From the NCBI GenBank assembly GCA_017979445.1, contig CM030706.1, forward strand, positions 25,956,281-26,020,280: a stretch of DNA of 64,000 nt, written 5' to 3'. The position numbers and the translations under genes were made by a program. The stretch's first letter is position 1. The number at the start of each line of letters is the position of its first letter. This document shows positions 1-10,528 of this stretch, in pieces. Under the pieces are notes generated by a model. The model ran no database searches. It was not told the DNA's origin and worked only from the letters and a program-made list of their open reading frames with translations. Origin of the DNA: Akebia trifoliata. Lineage: Eukaryota; Streptophyta; Magnoliopsida; Ranunculales; Lardizabalaceae.

Positions 1-189
1 TGCTTAGATGCCGTCAAGGGTTTTCTCGGAATTATGCTCAATTACCGTCGAGAGTTTTCTCAGAATTATGCTCAAATGCCGCCGAGGGTTTTCTCAAAAT
101 TATGCTTAGATGCCGCCGAGGGTTTTCTCGGAACTATGCTTAGACACCGCCAAGGGTTTCTCGGAATTATGCTCAGTTTAGCTCAATTT
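1..189 (+). repeat. 34-bp tandem repeat in the 3' interior of element E2
   Basis: Five head-to-tail units of 34 bp (starting at about 1, 35, 69, 103 and 137) each begin TGCTTAGATGCCG or TGCTCAAATGCCG and end in a TTTTCTCGGAATTA-like stretch. The fifth unit has lost one base and a partial unit follows. Most units contain the short inverted repeat CCGAG...CTCGG, so each could fold into a small hairpin. A 64-aa open frame across the array is only the repeat read in one frame. The array continues off the left edge. It lies upstream of a polypurine tract and 3' LTR, so it is part of the interior of a plus-strand retrotransposon. Confidence 0.85.
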
Positions 190-503
190 ATATTCATTTT
201 GTGGTCAAATTTTACTCAAACTCTTTGAAATCCATCTCGGATTTTAAGTCCACACACTTGCACAGTTGTTACATCAGTCAAAGAGAATTTTCTAAAATTC
301 AATGATCTGACACTACCAGTGAGAGCTCGCACTCAAGGACCTGACATTTTTTTAGTTCGAGGAGAGTTTTACCCCCAAGGATCCAAACACCCCGACGAAT
401 TGCTAAATCAGGCTGCAAAATGAACTGTCACTAGCTTTGGCATTCGGATATCGCACTATCTACCAAAATAGATTTGCTATCTAGTTTGCTTCAACCATCT
501 GCC
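190..503 (+). other. 3' untranslated interior of element E2
   Basis: This stretch between the 34-bp repeats and the polypurine tract has no usable reading frame. Its position directly before a 3' LTR marks it as the end of the internal region of element E2. Nothing else was recognised in it. Confidence 0.5.
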
Positions 504-516
504 AAAGAGGGGCATC
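504..516 (+). promoter_or_regulatory. Polypurine tract of element E2
   Basis: A purine-rich run, AAAGAGGGGC, followed by ATC, lies immediately before the TG start of the LTR at 517. This is where plus-strand DNA synthesis is primed in LTR retrotransposons. Its position shows that 517-2219 is a 3' LTR and that E2 extends leftwards out of the window. Confidence 0.75.
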
Positions 517-1366
517 TGTAAACACCCCATTTTTGCACTCGCCTGATTAATCAACTAGTCAATCCGATCGTAACTGTTCCCAATTATGGATGTCTATCCA
601 ATGTTTTATTTTGTTACCAGATATGTTTTAGAAATCCAGATGAGGTATCTCGAACTAACAAAACCTTAGAAACCACGCTACACTAGGAAAACACGACCCC
701 AGAAACATAGAAATCATCATCTTGTAGACAAAAAGAAGTTTTACGATAAAAATCACTAAAAATGATCAAATTATCAAAATACCCTAACCTTAAAACATCC
801 TTAGAGCCTACGTTACGCTTAGAAAAACTCATTCAAACACATAAAATGATAAATCGAAATCAAATAAATCATTTCGCCAATTTTCACAAAATTCGATAAA
901 ATTACAAAAATGCCCCTCATAAATGTTCACGACCATTTCATACAAAAAACTTCATAAATGACAAAAACCAATATTCCCATTGAATTCCTTATGAAAAACT
1001 GATTCCAAAAAATCCTGGAACATTGAAAAACGACTTAAAACGTAAAAACTCCTCTCCGAGGGCAAAATGATAATTTTACAATTTTAATAGTTAAAAATTT
1101 TGAAATTAATAAATAAATCATTAAATAATGTAAAGTGAAACATTAATAAAATTAATTTAAAATTTTGAACAAAAAAATCGATCAATCAGGCTTTCAAGCA
1201 AAATTGTTGATGGTTGCTAGGATATTTATTCAAGGACCCCTCCGTCTAGGGGCCCAAAGAATTAAAGATATAATAAAAGGGGTTCTCCAAAAATTAAAGT
1301 CAATCAAGTAAGACTAAAGTCAAGATATTAAAAGCCAACCAAGAAAGACTGAAGTCAAAGTATTAA

Positions 1367-1590
1367 AGTCAATCTCATAAGACTAGAATCAAAACCCTAA
1401 ATCAAAACCCTAATATAAACTAATCAAGTCAATCTCATAAGACTAAAGTCAAAACCCTAAATCAAAACCCTAATCTAAACTAATCAAGTCAATCTCATAA
1501 GACTAAAGTCAAAACCCTAAATTAAAACCCTAAAGACTAAGTCAATCTCATAAGACCAAAGTCAAAACCCTAATTAAAACTCTAAAAGAA
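1367..1590 (+). repeat. 60-bp tandem repeat inside the family-B LTR
   Basis: Units starting at about 1367, 1427 and 1487, plus a shorter fourth, share GTCAATCTCATAAGACTAAA followed by AAAACCCTAA blocks. A related, less regular array of GACTTTAGTCTTACTT units lies in the inverted solo LTR at about 11330-11480. It is part of the LTR upstream of the TATA box. Confidence 0.8.
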
Positions 1591-1624
1591 ACATTAATCA
1601 AACCCTAATTCTTCTAAAAAACTT

Positions 1625-1632
1625 TATAAATA
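1625..1632 (+). promoter_or_regulatory. TATA box of the E2 LTR
   Basis: TATAAATA sits in the second half of the LTR. The other family-B copy has the same motif in the matching place (11121-11128 on the minus strand). This is probably the element's promoter, with transcription starting roughly 30 bp downstream. Confidence 0.6.
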
Positions 1633-2224
1633 GGAGCCTCCACACCCTATTTTCGGATCAAATAAAAAACCCTAGAAAAAGTAGGTGAAAAAGCCTCTAC
1701 AACCTTGCCAAAACCCTAATTTTGAAGCCCCAACTCCTTACCTAACACCCATACTTCGATTTTAGCCTGAAAAACACCTAGAAGCCTTTCAAAAACACCC
1801 CAAAATCTATAACAAATTCGAAGAATCTAGATCCAAGAAGGAGATACCTTGCCTCGGAGATTAGAAATCAGATCCGGAGATAAAACGAAACAAGGACTAC
1901 GGTACAAGGAATAGTTTTATCAGATCTGAGGGAATAGAACCTTTGCGTATCAAAGGTAAAATTTCTATTATTTTTTATCTAGGTTTTGTCATTAGTAATG
2001 TAGTCTTATTTGGGATAAGTAGAGACCGGCAGTAGTCGGGCGGGGTTGGTGCCTAACACCTTCCAACCTCATAATGTGATCCCCGGATTCAGTTTTTCTG
2101 TAGTAGATTAGTTTTTTATCTGTTTAGAGTCAGTATTCGATTCCTAGACTGTAATAACTAGGTAGCGACTCCCAAACCTCAAGGGTCAAAAGCGGATCGG
2201 CGGATTGAGGGCGCTTTCACCCGG

Positions 2225-4936
2225 GCCCACCAATGACTCATACCACTCAAGAATACATTCAAAGGGTCCATTGGACCCTGATCACACCCTTTACCCACTC
2301 ATAGGCTGACGAATACTCAGCGGGCCTAAGAAGACCCTAATGATCGATATCACACCTTAGAGGCTTGTTAAGGCCTGAATTAATTACACGCACAATTATA
2401 AATATACAGTAAAATGTTGAGGAACAAACATGGAAATATACATACAAAGGTCAACAATGTTTACATGATGCCTGAAACTAATACCAAATATTTACATGTC
2501 ATACAAGGTACAGCAAAAATCAGATAGAAGGGGGTCCAGCATCATCACGGGTACTCAAAGTCACCATAATAGCTCTAGAAGAAGACCCAACCACTGCACC
2601 AAAACCCGACACCCAGGAAGAAGGTAGACTGTGCATTCGTAATTGTCCCTCGGAATCCATGAAGAAGAGCTCCGCATCCATGGCAGCATCCTGCTCTATA
2701 GTCCATGTGAGATCAGCACCCGAGACAGAGGGTCCAGTAGAGGGGGAAGCCTAAAAATAAAAACATAGCAAATTAAAGATAGGGAAATATATATATATAT
2801 ATATGCAAGACATGGAAATGAACAACTAAAATGCAAATTCTTACCCTATGAGGTGTCGGTGGATGCGTAGAAGTGCTCGTTCCGTCTCGGCGTCAATGAC
2901 AATCCTGAAAAGATCGCAAGAGAACCAATCAAAACAAGATACAAATGAACTACTAACTATAAAATAGAAGAGAAAGGAAACAGAAACAACGTACCATCTA
3001 AGCCTGAAGACGAGACTCCCACAGGGCCATCTCTAGCTCCAACTCCTGGATGTGGGCAGCCTACGGCTCGATGCGAGCCGCCTGCTCCTCCACCTCAGCC
3101 CGGGAGGCCCTCCACCTATTCTCCATCTCCACGACCCTTGTTGCCTCGGCCTCAATTACGTCATAACCCTATCATAGGCGACGAAGATCATCGGCTTGAA
3201 ATCAAAACACAAACCAAATGAAAACAATAAGAGGCATAAAGTTCTAAGGAAAGAGATACAAGGACAAAATTTGTACGATAATAGCATGCACCTAGATTAG
3301 GACTCCTCCGATCTCGGTGATCCCGACCTAGGCAGTGACTGCAAGCATAATGCATCCAATGGACGCCTCTCTGAACCAAGCCTAGAAGTCACCACCTCTT
3401 ACCAATCTAGTAGCATCTACACCCCTCAACTGGGAAAGATATTTATCTACCATCATAGCCCCCAAGATAAGTTCAGGTGGAGCAACAAGGATGCAAAGGC
3501 TCCCGTCGTGCTGGAAGAACAGATGTTCCCTTAAGTAGAAAGTATATCTCTGTTCTCCGATAAAATAGGGGTAGCATTATCTCTGAATGTTACGCCTATA
3601 GGCATTCTGCACCTCCTGCCTTCTGTTAACAATGCGGGGAAGGTCCCGAAAAGTAATGGAGAAGATCTATAAAAGAGAAAATCAGAAAATAGGCATAGAT
3701 AATTCCAAAGAATAGAAATACAAGGTTAGAATACTCACGTCTCAAAGGCGATATCTGTCAATATGGGCCCAAGCACTCCTAGGCCTGCTCCTGATAGTCC
3801 TAACATCTCTAGTGGCCCAAAAGGTGCCCTATAGATAACCCTTGTCGAGGTGACGGCGAGTAGGCAAATAAAATAGAAAATATACATGGACAAAAATCTA
3901 GAAAAAGGGACAAAATGTCAGAAAAATAAATAGAAAAACGAGAGAGAAATAGACAAAGAAATGAAACTGAGATATAGTTACCTCAATAAACTACTAGAAG
4001 AAACGGGTAGAGATCCCAACCCCACGGGGTGCAGTAATCTCCTCCACCACACGATCAAGTCCAGCAAGAATGGTGTCGTAAATAAGGCTCCCCCAATCAA
4101 AATCGCTGATATGGTCGATATCGTGCATCACAGAGAGGAAGGTGGTAGAAAATGAAAAGTCATCCTCTAAGAAGAAGTAACTGCCAAGAAGAAGAAGAAA
4201 GCAGATACAGAAGACGATATCAAAATCTCGATCACCAAAACGGGCCACTCTTTCTCGATAAGTATGGGGAGCTCCATCCTCCCCCTCAATCAGCAGCAAG
4301 CCCATCAGAACCTCCGTGCTAATACGCACCATCTTTTCTACCATGGAGGTAGGGACTCTAGCGATACCCAATAACTCGATTACCTCATGTACTGTCCGCA
4401 TAGTTAGGGGTAGGGGCTCTCCGTCTATCGCAATGCTGATAATTGCAACAAAATCGGATGGTTGAATGCCTATCTCCACCTCGGGCATATGGAATGAATG
4501 AGTCGTTGGGAACCATCTCTTCACCATGGCCAAAAATAAGGGGCGATCAGCCCTGAGAGCAAGAATATAAAGAAAGACTCTGAAGCCCAATATGAAAAAT
4601 TGTGTCCTGATGCCGTCTAAAAATAGGGCAGCTGTAGAGAGAAATACGTTTCACTTACCCCTGAAGCTAGCAGAAGGATAAGGGGTAGGGATGTCCAATC
4701 GAACAAACATGGAGATATGCCTCCCTAACCCGCGAAGAAGAGAGGTATCTGGAACCCTCTCACTCTCCTCCTTAGGGATCTCGACCCTAGAACCTCCTTG
4801 TTAACCCTACCCACGCCTCACGGACTATGTCCCTATATCAGACCCTAAAGCAAAACGGGTCCGAGTCCTAGGGTCTCGCCTCCTCCTCCTCTTCAGAAGA
4901 AGGTCGCCCTATTCTAGTCCATCTCTCCCTACCAAT
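2225..4936 (-). pseudogene. Broken plant-mobile-domain gene, antisense in E1 (copy of 49635-52270)
   Basis: This is a second copy of the spliced gene at 49635-52270. Exon 1 runs 4936 to 3982, exon 2 from 3897 to 3739 (159 nt, the same length as in the other copy), and exon 3 starts at 3666. Each junction keeps GT...AG. A 198-aa open stretch (4590-3994) carries the core of the plant mobile domain, including THSFHMPEVEIG and DGEPLPLTM. It is broken: the start ATG is ATT, exon 1 is about 160 nt shorter, two adjacent stops replace the residues aligning with WQ at the end of exon 1, and exon 2 has a TGA. Plant mobile domain proteins are nuclear factors often carried by plant transposons. A working protein from this copy is unlikely. 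Confidence 0.75.
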
Positions 4937-4941
4937 CTGCA

Positions 4942-6850
4942 AATCACCAATGCGTTGAATCAACAATGCAAAATCCCATGATTGCATATCCCGGTGCAAC
5001 CAACCTTACATACCTACCTACGTCTACCCATTTCAAGCTACGCCTAAGCAAACCCAATAAACCCATATCCCAAACCCCAGATAACCAAGCCATTCAACCC
5101 GATTATAAATCTGCCTACCCAACCACTCAGTCTATCGATCCAAAAATCAAAACAATGGCAACTTGCCTACCTAAGCCTATGATCCCCAATCCCAACTTCG
5201 TGCTCCGCTTATCCGAGATTGTTTCACCTAACACACATTAAGAGAGTCTCTAACATTTCTCATTCTCCACCTACACCTACCCAGCTTCAAGTCGAAACCC
5301 AATTCAACTGACCCGAGCCCCAGGCTCTCCCACATAAACCTAATCAAAAGCCTCAACAATTCCATCAAACCCAAGGGAAAGCCACAGTGCAAATTTGGAA
5401 ATAAACAACAATAAGACAAAAGCATGAAGAGGTCTCAGACAAAAAGAGTATGATCCAGGACATTGCAAAATCAAGAACATGTTCTAAGGGCAAGAAAAAG
5501 CACAAAAACAAGAGGCAAACAAGTAGATGACTCAAGATCCGCTTCATCTCAACCCCTAGACCAAGACCCGCCATCTAAACCAAAAACCAACCCATTTTCA
5601 CCCCTAAATAACTTCCCCAAACCACTCAACCCATCAAAACTTCCTCGCTTTACTTTATTCTTCCCAAAACAGTCCAAACTTCTCATCCAAATCCAGTCTT
5701 TAAGCAATTTTTCTTTCCACTCCAAACAACCCACTCAAAATAGTTCCTAAATAACTTCATTCTCAATTCTAAAACATTCCCAAACCTTCCCTAAACCATC
5801 CCCAGTTCCCACTAAAAATGTCCCCAAGACAACCTCTTAACCATTCTTAATCCCTATCCAAAACAGTCCCCAAATCCCTAACCAAAACAGTCCCAAGACA
5901 ACCCCTAACCATTCTTAATCCCTACCCAAGACAGTCCCTAACCTAGCCCCTCATTCTCTGAAACCATCGCCCAAAACAATCCCAATTATCACCAAGACAG
6001 TCCCAAATCCCCACTCAAGACCGATTTCCCAACAATCCTCAATTCTTACTCAAAACCACCCTTAGACAGTCTCAATCTCTCACCGTAAACCATTCCCAAT
6101 TCCCACTAAAACAATGACTCTAACCGCCACAAACCCCTCCATAAAAATCCCCAAACAATCCCTAATCCTCGCTTAAAACAGTCCCTCAAACCATCCTTAT
6201 CAATGTCAAACTCTTACTTCACCATAACCAATCCACCCTACAAAGCATCATCTAAAATCCCATGTATCATTCACCCGCATACAAGATTACCATTAAGGAC
6301 CCCCAAACATCACCATTCAATCCTAAACCTTATCACCACCATGCCCGTAGCAATAAACCTCAATAACCTTTCAAAACAGTCCCGATATCAACTAAGTCCA
6401 TCAACCAAAATATCCCAATCCTCGTCCAAATAGTCCCCATACATCCTAATCTGTCCAAACAAACCATGAATTGCCTAACCTAAATAACAAGTCCACCAGT
6501 CCCTACAACCACTCAAAATCGGCCATCAATCCCTCCAACATTCGAACAACCTCAATCACCCGTTACACCCCCGCCATTCCTCGAATCCCGTAAATCAACA
6601 ATCCATACACTCACATCCAATCAAATAATGAAACAAAAACAATCAAATAATAAAAAAAGGGCAAGCAAAACAAAGCAATAATAATCAATAATATGGGGGT
6701 TTAGATTATTTTCAATCATGACAACGTCTCAAAAGAAGAAATCAAAGGTAAAAACACTTATTATATTTGAAATGTTCAAAGAATTATAAAAGGGTCACAC
6801 ATGAAGGACGTAAATAAATCAAAACAAAAAAGCAACAAAAAATGAAGAAA
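4942..6850 (-). other. C-rich leader intron of the E1 antisense gene
   Basis: A long C-, A- and T-rich stretch with recurring CCCAAACAGTCCC and CCTAACC phrases. Its complement resembles the G/T-rich intron at 47900-49634 of element E4. It sits between the acceptor before the antisense coding exon (4937) and the 5' exon near 6880-7030. Open frames across it, up to 95 aa, look like translated low complexity and are not supported as genes. Confidence 0.5.
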
Positions 6851-7060
6851 ATAAACAAAAGGTAGCCCACTCGAACTCTTCAAAGCTTTAAATCGCTTCT
6901 GCAAATGTCCAAATGCAACATGCCCTTGCCAAATCGCCCTAAACTAATCCACAAGCACGAAATCAATAAGAGGTGAAGGAAATGGAGGAAAATCTTCGAA
7001 GAAAAGAAGAAAAATCGTAGAAAGAAAGGAGAAAAGTAGGAAAGGGAAGAGGCGCGTAGG
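6851..7060 (-). other. Probable 5' leader exon of the E1 antisense gene
   Basis: Read on the minus strand, this matches the leader exon near 47690-47899 of E4, including a pyrimidine-rich start, ATTGATTTCGTG and GCTTTGAAGAGTTCGAG. The GTAAGT donor seen in E4 is not clear here. Assignment rests on similarity between the two copies. Confidence 0.45.
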
Positions 7061-7083
7061 TTTTATCGTTTGAAAATCATATT

Positions 7084-7218
7084 GGTCCGTGTTACCAGTA
7101 CGGATAAAGTAAGTGTTATTCCATCTGTGCTTCATGCACGAAAAGAACAACTAAGGTGTTATCCATTCTCTAAGAATGGATAAATTTGATCCAAAATCAT
7201 CCATGCTTCAAACACAGA
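7084..7218. repeat. Cluster of 21-bp palindromes upstream of the E1 antisense gene
   Basis: Three degenerate copies of the inverted repeat ATCCGTG-N7-CACGGAT occur at about 7084-7105, 7122-7142 and 7198-7218. Better-preserved copies lie at the matching place in E4 (47559-47657), before gene B (52834-53006), near the E4 3' LTR (43771-43830) and in the E3 leader (34411-34475). Confidence 0.6.
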
Positions 7219-7229
7219 TCACCTAATAA

Positions 7230-7480
7230 TACCTTTAATTTAAAAATAGAAAAATACAAAAATTAAAAATCAAAAATACAAAAATCAAAAATCAAAAATC
7301 AAAAATCAAACAAAAATCAAAAAATCAAAAATAAAAAAAAAATACTAAAATAAAAAATAAAAAAAAATTCAAAATTCAAAATTCAAAAATCAAAAAAATC
7401 GAAAATCAAAGTAAAAAAAATATCAAAGATAAAAAATCAAAAGAATTTCAAAAACCCTTTCGAGTTGCACTCAACTCTGA
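7230..7480 (+). repeat. (CAAAAAT)n low-complexity tract
   Basis: Irregular runs of AAAAATCAAAAATC with little other sequence. The complement, GATTTTTGATTTTT, fills the same place in E4 (about 43570-43760), so the tract is an inherited part of the family's 3' region, not an independent microsatellite. Confidence 0.75.
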
Positions 7481-7756
7481 TTTATTAAAACACAACAAAA
7501 AATATCAAAATTTCAAAACTCATCAAATTTTCATCATATCCGAGATCTCACACGAGCTCCACACCATTGAGATCAATGAATTAATAAGGTAAAACTCTGT
7601 CAGACCTCGTACTTCAGTAACTATTTTCTACAAAAGACATCAATGCAATTGATAATTCAAAGTCATGTTTTTACAAAAGTTTTCTAGCCCACACAAATAG
7701 GGGTTTAGTTTATTATTTGTAGTTCTTTGCACGCAATTTCAACAAATAATAGCAGT
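7481..7756 (+). other. 3' untranslated interior and polypurine tract of E1
   Basis: This stretch matches, inverted, 43279-43540 of element E4, including ACACGAGCTCC, CTCTGTCAGACC and TTCTTTGCACGCAATT. The last 12 bases, AAATAATAGCAG, are the decayed polypurine tract (GCAAAGAAAGGCAGC in E4), directly before the LTR. There is no reading frame. Confidence 0.65.
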
Positions 7757-9835
7757 TGTAGACACCCCAATTTGAATGGGCCCATATTCGAAAGGGCCCA
7801 AAAATACCGATTTTCCAAATAAAATTGGCCAATGGGCCTCAAAAGCCCAATTTGTTGAAATACGACATTTTGATCGAATCAAAGGTCCCTAAGACCCCTT
7901 AAAGGTCTAAAGGACCCACTCAAAATACTTGGTATACCCCTACCTCCCCCACCTTTCACTGTTCCACCCTCGAAATCAAATTACCCCAAGTCTGCTTAAA
8001 GCCCACGAACCCTCAACTCACAAAAATGCATTTTTCACCTTACTACCTAACCTAAATTTAATCCCACATCACCTAAACCCTAAAAACATACACATCCTCA
8101 AAAACCCATCCTAAATAAATCCTACCCAATCCCAAATAACCAACAACCTTCACAAAATCCCAAGCCTAACCCACTAAAGCCCACAAATCATTATCCATAT
8201 CACATTCATAATCCATAACTCATAACCCACAAAGCACTATCCACATCAACAAATCACTCTTTGATCATCAAAGGGAATATATGTCATCACCCCCTCTCGC
8301 CTCCATCATCCAACTACCTACCCCCATCACCTTTTTCTAACAATCCATCTACCTAGATCACCTCTCTCTAAAAATCATCTCAACCCATACCCTTCCTTAA
8401 CTTACCACATCATCCCTTCTCTAAACAAAACATCTGCCTCCATTTCAACCCATACCCTTCTCTAACCTATCCCCATCATCACTTACAAATCCACTTCTAC
8501 AAACCAAACTCATACCGCTCATTTCCAATCTAACACTTCTTCTCTTCAATCAACTCATCTAATCACCTCACCTCTTCATCCTTTTTCACACATGTCATCA
8601 TCTCCTTAATCCTCCCAAAAACTCAAACACCTAACCCCTTACACAACCCATTCTCCTAACCTAAACACCACTCCCTTCTTAACCTACCTAACACTCAACC
8701 CACAAACCACTCCTTTACACCCCCATTCTATCTACCACACATTACTTATCTCACCTCACCAAATACTCCACCCAAATCAATTGATTAGGATCCAAACCAT
8801 TTGGATCAAAACACTACCTATTTACCCTCATTACACAACTACCCTCATTCCAACTCTAAATTTCATACTCCCGCCTTCAAAACCCATGTCATTCTTTATT
8901 TTTCCATTACCTCACCTCATTATATCCCTAAAATAACCTCCCAACACCTATAAATACGCTCATCTTCTTCTAAAATGTACACCAAGTCTTACACACAAAA
9001 CATCAACACTCTACTCATCTCTTTTCTACTCCCTCACTTCATCTACTCTAAAAAATTACATTATCATAACTCACTACGGACTCAATAAGACATAGAAAAA
9101 GAAGAAGAAGGAAGGAAAAAAAAAAAGAAGACTTTAAAGCTTCAAGATGGGTTAAAGGAACACTCCCCCATCTCTCTACCCTTTTCATACCCCTCTTCTA
9201 CTATCCCCTTCTTCTATTTATTTTTTTATTAGAAAGCTTTTAAGATGTAATGTTCCCCCTCTCCTGTCTCCGGTAGATCGGACTTCGGTTTGGTTGAAAG
9301 TATAGGGGTTATAACTGCTTTCATAAATAAAATCATTTTAATCCTTAAAATTGTTTTGAGACAATCGGTATTGGGGTCCTTTTTAATTTATGTGAATGGA
9401 CCCACAATCATAGCCGATACTTTTCAAAAAAACATATATAATTTTCAAGGTTAAGGGTTTATAAGGATCATCCCCTTCAATGGGATGATCCTATAATCGA
9501 GCCAAAAATAAATCCATATTTAAGGTACAAATTATCGATACGTGATACTTTATTTTTCATTTTTATCGAAAAATGATCGAGTTGAATTGAGGTTACCACC
9601 ACTTGGTGGGGAGAAAATGATGCCTAACACATTCCATTTTCTCCAATCGAGCCGTTTACCCCCATCTCAAGGTTAGATTGGTACCTTATCCATCAAGAAT
9701 AACTAAACACCAAAAATGATACTTTTCCAAAGAAATGTATAGCGGATGACCATTCACACTCTCTTATAATATGAATGGTGACGACTCCAAACCTTCGTAG
9801 AAGTAGTACTCGTAATCGAGAATCACGCATATACA
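7757..9835 (+). mobile_element. 3' LTR of element E1 (family A)
   Basis: A 2079-bp LTR starting TGTAGACACCCCAATTTGAA and ending in ATACA. The same family forms the 5' LTR of E3 (31074-33618) and, inverted, the 3' LTR of E4 (41062-43278). It is the shortest of the three, with fewer copies of the GGGCCTCAAAAGCCC-type unit near the 5' end. It has a TATA box at 8949-8956, the GCCTAACAC box at about 9625, and TGGTGACGACTCC near 9777. The next five bases, TTACC, would be the right target duplication. The left one is out of view. Confidence 0.85.
8949..8956 (+). promoter_or_regulatory. TATA box of the E1 LTR
   Basis: TATAAATA in the phrase AACACCTATAAATAC, which also occurs in the E3 LTR (32677-32684) and, as TATAAGTA, in the E4 LTR. 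It is the likely core promoter of the family-A element. Confidence 0.6.
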
Positions 9836-10523
9836 TTACCTTCAAGAAAATTTCTCATGAAATGAAATTTTAAGAAATGATTCCTAAAGGAATTTTGACT
9901 TCAAATTTTTATGGTAGACTCTTCTTTGAAATGTTCGATTGGAATCCTTAAACCTCAAAATCTTTATTTAAAATTTATGCCTGATAAATTAATTGTGTCA
10001 TTGAAGCCTAATGAAGTAGCTTTCTTTGAAAAAAAATCCCATGTATCACCAATCATTTTGTCGAATGATTTTTCATATTAAAAAGACATGGATTAATGAA
10101 ACCAACAGATAGATTCCCTTTTTTTTTGTTGAACATTAACCTTATTAAAATTCTGGAAAGGCCCAAAGATTTGAAATTTCTATTAAGGTTTGTTAATTTA
10201 ACTTTAAAATTCATGAAGGATGTGGTCTGAGGGAATTGACTCCAATAACTCAAATCAAGATTTTGATAAATGGGTAGGTCCACATCCATATATCATACCC
10301 CAGAGTTTGGATCAAGGTTCAGGCCAATCATGGAAAATAGGTTGGTTCCAAACACCGAATTTCGGGATGTGACCGGAGAGAGATAGAGAAAAACCATCAA
10401 TGATTTTGTTGAAAATTTTGTGTATGATTGGTAAAAAGAAACTATCGATTTTTTATATAATTGTTGATTTTTGAAAAAAAAAAATGGGGGATGTAAATTA
10501 CACTTTGACCCCTTATGGTGTGG
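9836..10523. other. Intergenic DNA between E1 and the solo LTR
   Basis: AT-rich sequence with no convincing reading frame on either strand. The end (about 10490-10523), with ACACTTTGACCCCTTATGG, reads on after the solo LTR into TTTGATATTGACCC, showing that the LTR interrupted a continuous sequence. Nothing else was recognised. Confidence 0.5.
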
Positions 10524-10528
10524 TATAG
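10524..10528. repeat. Left target-site duplication TATAG
   Basis: TATAG directly abuts the left end of the solo LTR. The identical TATAG follows its right end at 12264-12268. Five-bp duplications are usual for Ty3/Gypsy integration. Confidence 0.85.

Larger units (their letters stand above)
517..2219 (+). mobile_element. 3' LTR of element E2 (family B, Tat/Ogre-like)
   Basis: A 1703-bp LTR starting TGTAAACACCCC and ending GGGCGCTTTCA. A second copy of the family, inverted, lies at 10529-12263 and fixes the ends: head CACCCCATTTTTGCA, tail GGGCGCTTTCA. Near the 3' end is the box GGTGCCTAACACCTTCC (2048-2064), and TAGCGACTCC at 2163-2172 resembles the start of the primer binding site used by this group. 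A TATA box lies at 1625-1632. The following bases are already the interior of element E1, so E2 inserted into E1 at 2219/2220. The other target duplication is outside the window. Confidence 0.85.
2220..9835 (+). mobile_element. Element E1, 3' part of a family-A Tat/Ogre-like retrotransposon
   Basis: E1 runs on the plus strand and ends in the 3' LTR 7757-9835. Its interior holds, on the opposite strand, a broken copy of the plant-mobile-domain gene (4936 down to about 2225), that gene's long leader intron and 5' exon, a low-complexity tract, and a polypurine tract. The order matches element E4 between 52560 and 43279, read inverted. The left part of E1, including its gag-pol, is cut off by insertion of E2 at 2220 and must lie left of the window. 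Confidence 0.8.

Noticed and set aside
1367..1590. Telomere-like AAACCCTAA motifs
   Set aside because: They occur once or twice per 60-bp unit of an LTR tandem repeat, not as uninterrupted (CCCTAAA)n.
4966..5750. Plus- and minus-strand ORFs of 61-95 aa
   Set aside because: They fall in the C-rich leader intron of the E1 antisense gene and overlap each other on opposite strands.
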